Assembly (NCBI RefSeq): GCF_002127545.1
Contig: NZ_MUBK01000001.1
Span: 62,001 to 126,000, forward strand
DNA: 64,000 nt
Direction of reading: 5' to 3'
From: Xenorhabdus beddingii
Lineage (GTDB): Bacteria; Pseudomonadota; Gammaproteobacteria; Enterobacterales; Enterobacteriaceae
Part shown: positions 55,439 through 63,878 of the stretch, piece after piece
Position numbering within the stretch: the stretch's first letter is position 1
How the letters are laid out: each line of letters begins with the position of its first letter
Notes under the pieces: model-generated
The model's database searches: none
Seen by the model: only the letters and a program-made list of their open reading frames with translations
Told to the model about the DNA's origin: nothing
Program-made: the position numbers and the translations under genes

Positions 55439-56135
55439 AATCGAACGCCTCACTTTTTTGATGTGAGCGATTATTGCAACGACGGCAAATTTCCGTTGCA
55501 TTTCGATTTCCACATGAGAGTGCTTCACGAGCCTGACGGAATTGAGGTGAATTCCAGATTTCCATGATAGGGCTGTCAAAGATATTGCCGAGAACTACTT
55601 CCTCTTTGTTATCCTCATAGCAAAGCACGACATTCCCTGTGATAGTGATAATCAACATGTCTGAGGGAGCAAAACAGGGAAGATTTGAGACAATTTCTGG
55701 TCCGGCGATCACATTGCCCGCACGATTGGTTAGCTATAACTGATCAGGAATAAGCCAGATAAGATCAGGTTTGGGTGCGCCGGGTTTGCTGTCGTGCTGA
55801 GTGATAATAAACTGTTTAATGCCATTTTTATGTAACAGTTGATATTTTTCATCCGTCAGATAATCACCATTACTATACAGGATTTGTCTGACTTCCGGCA
55901 GCCGTTCAGTGACTCGGGAGACAAATTGCGGTAACTTAGGATGTAGTAGCGGTTCATTATAAAAATGGTAAGAAAGTCTCCCGGTAAAATTCGCTTCTTC
56001 CAGTCTGTCGATAACACGCTCAAATTGCTCGGGTTTCATTCTGTTAGGAGCATCCCGTGGTGCTATGACATTAGGACAATACACACAACGTCGGTTACAT
56101 CGTGAATTGATTTCAATCTCTACCATAGAAAACAT
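55428..56135 (-). pseudogene. BtrN-type radical SAM DOIA dehydrogenase interrupted by one in-frame TAG
   Basis: The frame from MFSMVEIEINSRCNRRCVYC (start 56135, AAGGA site) to FDYVL (55431) encodes about 235 residues aligning along its length with BtrN of the butirosin pathway (250 residues). BtrN oxidises 2-deoxy-scyllo-inosamine to amino-DOI. The SAM-cluster cysteines (CNRRCVYC) and the auxiliary-cluster cysteines (LPCFAPSD, VLCYEDN, EICRRCNN) all survive. A single TAG at 55736-55734 splits the frame between DQL and LTNRAG, at the position of a Val in BtrN; the frame is otherwise unbroken. About 10 residues just before are shorter than in BtrN. It is either a recent nonsense mutation, a base-call error or readthrough. 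Confidence 0.82.
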
Positions 56136-56155
56136 ATACTTTATCCTTACGAGAG

Positions 56156-57374
56156 TTATTTGGTAACAGATTGCTCTACTAGCTCTTGATAGATATTTTT
56201 TAATCGAGGCAGTACAGTGTCTGGTGCAAAGATTTCTATCGGATTTTTATTGTCATCACTATCGTTGATGATGGGAGAGCGCTGAGGTTGAGTCAGTACA
56301 CGGTTAATACAGTTAACTAATTGGTTTATATCTCCGGCAGGAGCGAGCAGTTCAGGTGAAATTTTTCCCAGTATTTCGTTAATACCGCCAACAGCATAGG
56401 CCACCACCGGTACTCCTACCGAAGTTGCTTCAATGGAAACACCACCAAACTCTTCGTGTTCTGACGGCATAACAATGACATGACATGCAGCAATTGCGGT
56501 TGCCACTTGATCATTGGGGATAAATCCCGTGATAGTAAATTGGGACTCTAGATGATGTTGAGCAATAGCCTCTTCGAGTCTATGTCGTTGTGGGCCATCC
56601 CCCACGACTAAAAAATGTAGATCAAGATGACGCAGCCGATCAGCCACAGCAACAAAATGTGTCCAACCTTTTTCTTTTGCTATACGCCCAATAAATCCAA
56701 TGTTTTTTGATTTTAATCCATATTCTTGCCGAAACGCCTGTATTGCTGATTCACCTGGATGTCGGAACTGTTTGGGATCGACAACGTCAGGAATGATCTC
56801 TACACGACGAGCATAGGGACGAATGACATCAGTAGTGCGTTCAGGTCGTTGTTGCAAGTTTTACCGCTTTACGCTCCAGAAAACGAGCCAATTTATGTGT
56901 CATGCGATCCCAGATTGACATCGGTTGATAAACGGAAAGCCGTGAACAGTGGATTGTCAGTATCAGTGGACAAGGTAACAATTTAGGAACTAGATAAGCG
57001 ACCAACAATGCAGGGATTTGCCCATCAAGATGGAGATGAATCAGATCAAAGGGTTTTTGTCGTGCTTTCTTGCGGATCGTAAATAACGTCGCCAGTGCCC
57101 AGGATAGAGTGAGTCCCTTTAACCCAGATAATTCTGAACGGAATTCGGGTAACTGGATATAAGTCCGCTCTACACAGAGTTCGGGGTGTAAATGGCGTTC
57201 GCGTGGTAGTCCAGGAAAACCGATGGTCATTACATGCTGTTGTACCCCTTGTTGAGCCATCCACATTGCTTGTCGCCAAATTTGGATCTGCATTCCCCCT
57301 ACGGAGTCATATTTAGCGGGCCAGTTCTTGACATCGGGGTGGTGAAAAAAAGGTGTTAACCGCAATACACGCAT
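56156..57374 (-). pseudogene. GT4 glycosyltransferase (BtrM/NeoM role) split by a frameshift
   Basis: Two overlapping frames together make one GT-B enzyme of about 405 residues. The N-terminal half (start 57374, MRVLRLTPFFHHPDVKNWPA, AGGA site; frame also open to 57395) ends at 56841 after LERKAVKLATTT. The C-terminal half (from about 56857) begins ERTTDVIRPYARRVEIIPDV and has GFIGRIAKEKGWTHFVAVAD and EHEEFGGVSIEATSVGVPVV. The junction lacks several residues normally present between these segments, suggesting a small deletion rather than one miscalled base. In aminoglycoside pathways the homologous enzyme adds GlcNAc to 2-deoxystreptamine. It is followed by the BtrN-like gene. Confidence 0.78.
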
Positions 57375-57395
57375 TACTATTTCCTCTCTAGCCAT

Positions 57396-58304
57396 TTAAT
57401 CATACAGAGCCATACGGTCACGTTGGTTATTAAATTCCTGATGAGAAAGACAAGTACCACATGGGAAGTTGTTGTATTCTCGTTCGTCCTGTAATCCTTC
57501 AATTTCTAAATGACTGGGAACGGGGGAGTAACAATCACACTTCACCATGGAGATATTTTCACCCTCTATGTAATAGTTGAAACCATTGCGGATCTGGTCA
57601 CAGATGAAATCACCACGGCGCCCATGTTGATAAATATGATCCCAGCGATCGAAAAATGCCTTACGCTCCAAAAAGGGCGCTTTATGGAGTTGTTCGTAAT
57701 TGAGATGTACAGTGAGTGGCCGGCCTTTAGTTGCTAATAGGGGTAAAAAATGCAGACGACCAGTGAAATTACGAGCCTGTAAGGTATCTATAAATTCATT
57801 GATCTCTTCAATGGATTGACCGTGATAGACGCATTGTAGTTCAGCAGAAAGGCTAATGGCATGGTCTAAAATAATATCGATTTGTTTTTGTTTTAAGCCA
57901 CGAGCCTTATTCATCTGCTCAGTATGTCCGTCAACAGAAATGACCCAGAGCAAATCAGGACGCAGACAGGCAGGAAAACGCGTGCCATTTGTGAGCACTT
58001 CGATGAAATATCCTTTTTCCACACATTCTGCCAGAAAATCGAGTATTTTTGGGTAAAGTGTAATCTCTCCATCCGCTTCAACCCGAAAGAGCGTATCACT
58101 CGGATTAAAACGTGCCATAATTCGTGTTATTGAATTAATAACCGCTTCCGTGTTCACTTTAGCTCGCTTTACCTCACAATAGCTGCAACGTAAATTACAG
58201 GAGGTTTTAATCACAATATTACGATAACGGCGTACCCTGCGGGTTACGGGAGGCCAAGCTGAAGGTGGTTGAATACTATGTATTACATTAGTTATATCTG
58301 ACAT
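57396..58304 (-). CDS. Radical SAM enzyme of the aminoglycoside cluster, function open
   Basis: A 302-residue radical SAM protein. The CxxxCxxC cluster motif is CNLRCSYC (C36, C40, C43), followed by the barrel elements VEADGEITLYP and VLTNGTRFP. The C-terminal part has further cysteines (C256, C258, C282, C285) that could hold a second cluster. A GGGG ribosome site precedes the start. It is clearly distinct from the BtrN-like gene nearby. Candidates from known pathways are a NeoN-like C5''' epimerase or a dehydrogenase/deoxygenation enzyme; sequence alone does not decide. Confidence 0.8.
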   Translation of the reverse strand: MSDITNVIHSIQPPSAWPPVTRRVRRYRNIVIKTSCNLRCSYCEVKRAKVNTEAVINSITRIMARFNPSDTLFRVEADGEITLYPKILDFLAECVEKGYFIEVLTNGTRFPACLRPDLLWVISVDGHTEQMNKARGLKQKQIDIILDHAISLSAELQCVYHGQSIEEINEFIDTLQARNFTGRLHFLPLLATKGRPLTVHLNYEQLHKAPFLERKAFFDRWDHIYQHGRRGDFICDQIRNGFNYYIEGENISMVKCDCYSPVPSHLEIEGLQDEREYNNFPCGTCLSHQEFNNQRDRMALYD

Positions 58305-58467
58305 AACATCCCCTAAGAATCTGGTTACTGCGTATAGAACACATTTGTAATAACCTCTAGAACGGGAGAACGCTAATATGGTACTGATCAGTTTTAACTT
58401 CTTTTCTGCGCGTTTCGTTGAACAAGTGCCGGACAGACTGTAATCAGATTACGATTAAACTTTCAGA
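58305..58467. other. 163-base gap between DOIS and the radical SAM gene
   Basis: The only sizeable gap inside the cluster. I see no gene or strong terminator. It might hold an internal promoter for the downstream genes (radical SAM, glycosyltransferases, GMC, exporter). Confidence 0.4.
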
Positions 58468-59694
58468 TTACTTAAAAATATGCTGCCGCAACATTGATTC
58501 AACTAAATCAACAGGCACAAGCGTTAAGGGATGCCCTTCATTACTCCAAAGGGGGACCCCTAATTCATTTAACAAAATCATCGGAATTTCATTGGGATTA
58601 GCGTGTAAATAGCCACGTTTATTATCAGATTGCAGTATCTGCATAATAGCTTCTGGTGTTGTTCCTACTGGTGCCTTGATATCGACGCCGTTAAGGTGAA
58701 TCAGACGGTAGTGCATATCGCGGGCTTGTGATGTCAACAAACCAAAGGCGTGAGAAATTTCGGCGGCAACTATCATGCCAAGTGCCACGGACTCACCATG
58801 AGTCAGTCTTCCATTACAGCTTAATTCGATAGCATGCCCCACCGTATGGCCATATTCGAATATAAGAGCATGATGCTTTTCCCTCTTATCGTTAATCATG
58901 GCTTTTTGTTTGGTGAGAACACCCGCTTGAACGATGTGAGCAAGTGTTTGTTCGTCGTAATGCGCTTCTGCATTCAGAGTGCGGATTAAAAATGGGATAT
59001 TTTCGGTTTCTAATATCAACACATTTTTAATGATTTCGCATAATCCTGACCGCAAGTGTTGGGACGGTAAAGTCAGCAGAAAAGCAGTATCGGCAAAAAC
59101 GGCTTCGGGTGTATGAAAACAGCCCATAAGGTTTTTGCCTTGTGGCATGTTCACTGCTTGTTTAAGTGAAATAACAGAATCGCTCATTGCAATCAGGCTA
59201 GTGGGAATATGCACGAAGCGAATACCACGGAAGAGTAGCGCAGCCAGCAATCCTGCTATATTTCCGATGACCCCCCCTCCCATCGCGATAATCACACTTT
59301 TGCGGTCAATACCGGCGTTAAGCAATTTATTTGCAAGATAATCTAATGTGTTTAGTGATTTGTTGGCTTCTCCTTCTGGAATTGACCAGACCCAAACCGG
59401 CACCTTTGTTTTTAGTGTTAGCCGTTTTGCGAAAGGTGTAGCATGAAGCTGGTTGACGGTATCGTCAGTAATGATATGCAGAGAAGATGCCTCCATTTCA
59501 GCTAAATATGCTGAGATCTCCTCTGTGCAGTGCCCCCCTATCCAGAAAGGGTAAACAGCATCTTCAAAGTGCAATTCAATTTTATTCATAGAATGCGCAT
59601 TATCTTGAGATGAACAGGATAATATATTGCTTTTGTCATTTGGCTTATGAGTATTAATGGATATGGTAATGCAATTTTTTTCATTATTTATCAT
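58468..59694 (-). CDS. 2-deoxy-scyllo-inosose synthase (BtrC type)
   Basis: A sugar-phosphate cyclase converting glucose 6-phosphate to 2-deoxy-scyllo-inosose, the entry step to 2-deoxystreptamine. It has 408 residues, or 373 from the internal Met36, close to BtrC (368). The start at 59694 has a weak AGGT site and Met36 none. Similarity to BtrC as recalled is extensive: SVISLKQAVN, GKNLMGCF, SGLCEIIKNVLILE and DNKRGY are DOIS-type rather than AroB-type. Metal ligands E220, H283 (FEYGHTVGHAIE) and H299 (THGES) and NAD motif MGGGVIGNIAG are present. It is the diagnostic gene of the cluster. Confidence 0.88.
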   Translation of the reverse strand: MINNEKNCITISINTHKPNDKSNILSCSSQDNAHSMNKIELHFEDAVYPFWIGGHCTEEISAYLAEMEASSLHIITDDTVNQLHATPFAKRLTLKTKVPVWVWSIPEGEANKSLNTLDYLANKLLNAGIDRKSVIIAMGGGVIGNIAGLLAALLFRGIRFVHIPTSLIAMSDSVISLKQAVNMPQGKNLMGCFHTPEAVFADTAFLLTLPSQHLRSGLCEIIKNVLILETENIPFLIRTLNAEAHYDEQTLAHIVQAGVLTKQKAMINDKREKHHALIFEYGHTVGHAIELSCNGRLTHGESVALGMIVAAEISHAFGLLTSQARDMHYRLIHLNGVDIKAPVGTTPEAIMQILQSDNKRGYLHANPNEIPMILLNELGVPLWSNEGHPLTLVPVDLVESMLRQHIFK

Positions 59695-59708
59695 GTTATT
59701 ACCTGTGA

Positions 59709-59984
59709 TTAAGGTGATAATGGCATAAGGTCATCAGATGATTGTGCATTAAGTTTCTTGTTTATTATTTCCGCGAGGTGATTAATTTCCATTGATAGAT
59801 GTTCGTATTTCGACCAGCCCAGAGTGCAGTCAAGGAGGGCTTCCAGACGTACCATAAATTCAATGGCATCCCGTGCAGGGATCTCTAACCGTCCTCGCTC
59901 GATTAATACTTCTGCATCATCTCCCGTTGTTTCACAGGCGATTTTTATAATTAATCGACGAATATAACCTACTGATATTGACAT
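59709..59984 (-). CDS. Acyl-carrier-protein-like small protein without the phosphopantetheine serine
   Basis: A 91-residue protein. The start MSISVGYIRRLIIKIA at 59984 has a GGGAGAA site; it overlaps the deacetylase end by 16 bases. The helix IPARDAIEFMVRLEALLDCT resembles helix 2 of acyl carrier proteins (xxDSLxxVELxxxLExxF), but the attachment serine is Ala (codon GCC, one base from TCC). It therefore probably cannot carry an acyl group. Family assignment is tentative; it could be a degenerate carrier or an unrelated helical partner protein. Confidence 0.55.
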   Translation of the reverse strand: MSISVGYIRRLIIKIACETTGDDAEVLIERGRLEIPARDAIEFMVRLEALLDCTLGWSKYEHLSMEINHLAEIINKKLNAQSSDDLMPLSP

Positions 59985-60742
59985 ATTTTCTCCCAAAATC
60001 TTTCTGCATGGTGAACGGTTTTCCCTGTATGGAAATACATCTGTGCCAGACGCTGTGCATGAGCAATGATTGCATTAATCGTTTCCTGATCGGTTTGGCT
60101 AGCATAATTAGATAGTGCTGTGTACTTATCCGCTAATGTTTGATCAATACTGATGGTTTCTAGTACTCTTAATTTTCGTTCCGTCAGCTGCTTTTCCAAA
60201 ATATCCAGTGTAAATTCATATGCATAGGGTAGATCTTCATAAAAAACGAGTTGCCATTGATTATTCTGTAATGAGCAAATAGCATGATGGACAATCTGGT
60301 GGTCGATATGATGACCAATGGCGGCTGGCGCAATCACAATATCAGGTCTAGACTCCGCTAAGACTTGATGTAGCTTCTCCAATACGATTGAAGTTCGTAT
60401 GTCATCAGTAAGTTGTCCCTGAGTAAATTCCAATTGGCGTTCATTTCCATCGTCATAGCCAGACAAGCTGGAATCGGATAGCCCAAGAGGGTATAACTTC
60501 ATCTTAAAATTTTGACAAAAAGTCTGCTCTTCTTTTACCCGTACTTTACTAATAATAGCGGCCCCCGAATTGCGCAGTGATTTAGGAAGCGCCCATCGGC
60601 TTTGGGTAAATACGGTCACAACCTCTAATGTAGATACAGCCGCAAGTTGTGAGACGAAGCCGCCTATCGAATAAGCAATATCATCGGGATGTGGAGCAAT
60701 TAGGGTCAGGCGTTTACCATACCAGTCTTTTATTCTGCTCAT
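59969..60742 (-). CDS. PIG-L/LmbE-family N-acetylglucosaminyl deacetylase (BtrD/NeoD role)
   Basis: A 257-residue zinc deacetylase. The start MSRIKDWYGKRLTLIAPHPD at 60742 has an AAGGA site and overlaps the aminotransferase stop (ATGA). The zinc and catalytic motifs of the family are present: APHPDDIAYSIGG (residues 17-29) and GHHIDHQIVHHA near 140. In 2-deoxystreptamine pathways this family removes the acetyl group from 2'-N-acetylparomamine, and in neomycin a second time from the fourth ring. Confidence 0.85.
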   Translation of the reverse strand: MSRIKDWYGKRLTLIAPHPDDIAYSIGGFVSQLAAVSTLEVVTVFTQSRWALPKSLRNSGAAIISKVRVKEEQTFCQNFKMKLYPLGLSDSSLSGYDDGNERQLEFTQGQLTDDIRTSIVLEKLHQVLAESRPDIVIAPAAIGHHIDHQIVHHAICSLQNNQWQLVFYEDLPYAYEFTLDILEKQLTERKLRVLETISIDQTLADKYTALSNYASQTDQETINAIIAHAQRLAQMYFHTGKTVHHAERFWEKICQYQ

Positions 60743-61989
60743 ATTGCATTCCTTTGTAACCAATGGATAGCATCGGCAGCAGGCATAACATCACTGGCAC
60801 CATCGATCATATTGAATGCAGCTTCCATTTGCCGTTCAATAGAGACATGGATTTGATTATGCATAGAAAAGTGCTGAGCAAGTTCTGAAAATACCTGCTT
60901 GAAACGTATCTCCAATTCAGTTAAAACGGCTTCAGTTGCCAGCGATATAGCCTGATTATCAAACTTATACAGTAATAGCCGGTGCTTAGCGCAAGCCATA
61001 TAGAAAGCTTCATCCAATTCTGGCGTTGCACAAATAAATTGTAGTAATGGCCCATCTCCCATCACTTTTATTGGCAATTTTGCCTGTGCAATCAGTGTGC
61101 GTAATGTGTTTGCCAGCATTGACCCACATGTCGCTAGACGTTTATAACCTTGTTCGTTATGCATATATTTCAATGTGGCTAAAGCTGCAACAATAGGTAC
61201 GGTGTCAAAGTAGGCGGTATAAGTCATGTGTTTAGTTTTTTGCATCATGTCAGAAGGTCCGACGAGACAAGATAAACGTTGCCCATTGCATAGCCCTTTG
61301 GCAAAGGTATAAAAATCAGCCTGTTCACCAAGAACCAGTGATAACGCAGAACCCGCCACTGAACGATAACCATTCTTGACTTCATCACTGCAAAATAGAA
61401 CTCCATATTCACGGGCAAGATAGGCTATTTTCTTTAATGTTTCTGGTTTGAGATGTACATAATCAGGAGAAATCATCACCATTGCGACTTCGCCATGATA
61501 GTTTTCTAACACATCTGCCAGTAATTCGGGTATGAAGTAGAAATCGATAATGCCGCTTTCATTTGGTTGCAAAAAATGGGAAGACGAAGACCATAAATCT
61601 CCCCAACCGTGGTAACCTGCGCTGACGATGATTTTTTTTCCTGTTATCTTCCGGGCACACTGGACAGCGGCACGGCAGGCTTCAGTTCCTGAACTGAAAA
61701 AAGCAACTTGCCCATTGGGGATACCACTGTCAGCAATAATAATCTCTGCGAGAGCTTCAAAAGACTCTGACCAGCAGGTGGAAGATCCCAGTTTATTATT
61801 TAAACTAGCGATGATTGCTTCTGTGACTGCCGGATGATGGTGTCCCAACGTGATGCTACCTTTGCCATTCATTAGGTCAATATAGTCTCTTCCATCACTC
61901 AGTCTGACAGTAGCGCCACTTGCAGATAAAGCATGTAAGTTTGGTGCTGGAACGGCGACATCAGAAGCGATTTTTTCAGATTTACTCAT
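60739..61989 (-). CDS. Class III PLP aminotransferase (BtrB/NeoB role)
   Basis: A 416-residue glutamate-semialdehyde-type aminotransferase. The start MSKSEKIASDVAVPAPNLHA at 61989 has a GAGGAG site and overlaps the preceding gene by 8 bases. PLP-binding features: FFSSGTEACRAAVQCAR, FCSDEVKNGYR and the Schiff-base lysine in TFAKGLCNGQ (residue 231). In butirosin/neomycin synthesis class III enzymes install the 6'-amino group after GMC oxidation. The DegT-type aminotransferase needed for the 2-deoxystreptamine ring is not seen in this window. Confidence 0.84.
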   Translation of the reverse strand: MSKSEKIASDVAVPAPNLHALSASGATVRLSDGRDYIDLMNGKGSITLGHHHPAVTEAIIASLNNKLGSSTCWSESFEALAEIIIADSGIPNGQVAFFSSGTEACRAAVQCARKITGKKIIVSAGYHGWGDLWSSSSHFLQPNESGIIDFYFIPELLADVLENYHGEVAMVMISPDYVHLKPETLKKIAYLAREYGVLFCSDEVKNGYRSVAGSALSLVLGEQADFYTFAKGLCNGQRLSCLVGPSDMMQKTKHMTYTAYFDTVPIVAALATLKYMHNEQGYKRLATCGSMLANTLRTLIAQAKLPIKVMGDGPLLQFICATPELDEAFYMACAKHRLLLYKFDNQAISLATEAVLTELEIRFKQVFSELAQHFSMHNQIHVSIERQMEAAFNMIDGASDVMPAADAIHWLQRNAI

Positions 61990-63871
61990 AGGCACTCCTC
62001 AATATTTCAGTCGGTTGCATACTTTCGATAATCAAGTCGTGATACTGGGTCAAAGTTTGAAATAATAAGGTGATATCTTCACATAACCGTATCTTACCTA
62101 TAGGGCTAAATTGACGTACATCCCGGCGGAAACCGTCGAGTAGTAAAAGCAGTGCAACAGGTAAGGAGGTATATATCACGGGTGAATTATCATTCTCTGC
62201 CTTGTTATCGCTGTACAGCAGCTGTAACGTGGTGGGCGGTAGCTGATATACCAATAGAAAAACTGCCATCTCCAGTTCTGGCCAGCTTATACCTCCCCAA
62301 TTAGCCTCTTGCTGAAAACGGTAGAGATGCCCGTCATTATCAATTTGCCAATGCCAATCACCAAAGGCATGACTAAGGGAAGAGCGTCTTGGTCGGGTAC
62401 TTCCTGCAAAAAGAGGAATATTGAGCGAATTTAGCCAGATAGGTAAGTCAGGTAATTTGTATTCACCTATTTTGTGTTGTAAGCGTTCCCATGCATGACG
62501 AATGGCTGCGCCTATTGGAATCTGAGGTAGCTGGCCGGAAATAACCATCAATGGTGATTGGCTAGTAGACTGAATAACAGTGTTGCACTGTGTAAACCAA
62601 ACCTGCTGATTTTCATGAGATGTTTCAGCTATCAGATCACGTAATGGACGTAATCCCGGAAGATGTTGAGATATATGATAACCATCAAAAAACCACGCCT
62701 TAGGATGGGCAGTGTTGGCTTGCTTTATTCGATTGAATTCAGTCAGCCCATAGATACTTTCTCCTATAAACCTCAAGTGCAACAAGGGTTTTTCATGTCT
62801 GTCCGTAACTAACAAGGGAGTTTTTTTGGGGTTAATCAGCCTTCTTGCATATTTTTCCATTGCGGACGAATTCCAGGGCAACCAAGCCTCACCCAAGCCA
62901 TATCTCTTTTCCATTGTTGGACAATGGATAAATATTTGTGTATCAGTGTCGTTTATTACTGCCGGATTCAGTAAATCAGATGGAGGTATTGTGGACGCTA
63001 GCGTAGAAAGAAAGTGGCAGTGATCATTTTTTAACAAGAGTTGCCAAAGTGGGCGCTGTTCACGTACCATCAGCGGTGATCGCGAAAAAACGGTTGACCA
63101 TGAAGCGGATTTTGTGATTTTTCTCACATGCCCAATGCTAGCAAACCAGATGTTTTCAGCTTTAAAGGCTAACGATTGCGCAAGTATTTTAACAGTACTG
63201 CCGGTATCGGGTTGATCATCAACAATCACAACGTCTGGACGTTCCGATTGCGTGTCAAGAAGACGAAATAGAGAATCCAGCTCCGAATGGTGATATTGAC
63301 AATAAGCATTAATATTCCTTAAAGGGCGTAATGTTAGCCATTCAGGGGACACTCCATTAATCTGCGTTAATCCTGCAACCCAACGTGGAGTGAGAAAACT
63401 CCCACCACTGCGGAGGCCGACAACCACGATGGGGCGCCCGGAGGCAAATTGGTGGGCGAAACGAATTGCATCATCCACACAAACTTCAGTATCCCCTAAA
63501 TCATAGCCATAACACTCTGGCAAAGGGAGAGCTAAAATACGGGTTAGCAAGTCCATCCAAGGAGAAAACTGCCCCTGCAATACAAGGCTTATTTGTTGGG
63601 AACACGTCGTTTCTGCCGTGATTTTGTGGCCACAAGCGATAGATAAAGCAGCCTGTTGCGCATGTATAGCAGAAAATTTGGTTTGATGGCGGATTGATGA
63701 CGACTGTTGACTCGCTTCAGCAAGAAGATTCAGATCACTCCATATTTGTCCTAGGGCGCAAGCTGATACATAACCATCGCCATTTTGAGCATATTCGGTG
63801 GTGAATAATTTCGCCACTAATTCTGAGGGGGTAATCTGTATTCTGGCGATATTGTCAGGATGTTTGGTCAT
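61982..63871 (-). CDS. Large phosphoribosyltransferase (BtrL/NeoL-like role in O-ribosylation)
   Basis: A 629-residue protein. The start MTKHPDNIARIQITPSELVA at 63871 has a GAGGG site; the longer frame is not needed. The N-terminal half carries a type I phosphoribosyltransferase fold: VVVGLRSGGSFLTPRW and the PRPP loop VVIVDDQPDTGSTVKILA (about residues 213-230). The second half (about residues 330-620) shows no motif I recognise. In butirosin and neomycin synthesis a PRPP-dependent transferase attaches phosphoribose to C5 of neamine, then a phosphatase acts; the phosphatase is not in the window. Confidence 0.75.
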   Translation of the reverse strand: MTKHPDNIARIQITPSELVAKLFTTEYAQNGDGYVSACALGQIWSDLNLLAEASQQSSSIRHQTKFSAIHAQQAALSIACGHKITAETTCSQQISLVLQGQFSPWMDLLTRILALPLPECYGYDLGDTEVCVDDAIRFAHQFASGRPIVVVGLRSGGSFLTPRWVAGLTQINGVSPEWLTLRPLRNINAYCQYHHSELDSLFRLLDTQSERPDVVIVDDQPDTGSTVKILAQSLAFKAENIWFASIGHVRKITKSASWSTVFSRSPLMVREQRPLWQLLLKNDHCHFLSTLASTIPPSDLLNPAVINDTDTQIFIHCPTMEKRYGLGEAWLPWNSSAMEKYARRLINPKKTPLLVTDRHEKPLLHLRFIGESIYGLTEFNRIKQANTAHPKAWFFDGYHISQHLPGLRPLRDLIAETSHENQQVWFTQCNTVIQSTSQSPLMVISGQLPQIPIGAAIRHAWERLQHKIGEYKLPDLPIWLNSLNIPLFAGSTRPRRSSLSHAFGDWHWQIDNDGHLYRFQQEANWGGISWPELEMAVFLLVYQLPPTTLQLLYSDNKAENDNSPVIYTSLPVALLLLLDGFRRDVRQFSPIGKIRLCEDITLLFQTLTQYHDLIIESMQPTEILRSAYE

Positions 63872-63878
63872 TTTGCCC

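Noticed and set aside
55734-55736. TAG read as pyrrolysine or other recoding
   Set aside because: No recoding element is visible, the residue at this place in BtrN is an ordinary Val, and the organism type does not use pyrrolysine.
55428-56135. Two separate radical SAM genes
   Set aside because: The second frame lacks a radical SAM motif and starts only at a GTG; both halves align with consecutive parts of BtrN in one phase, so this is one interrupted gene.
58468-59694. 3-dehydroquinate synthase (AroB)
   Set aside because: The family fold is shared, but KQAVN, the SGLCEIIKNVLILE stretch, DNKRGY and the surrounding aminoglycoside genes point to DOI synthase; AroB also belongs with aroK, not here.
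59709-59984. Functional acyl carrier protein like BtrI
   Set aside because: The essential serine is replaced by alanine and no side-chain genes (ligase, decarboxylase, acyltransferase) are present.
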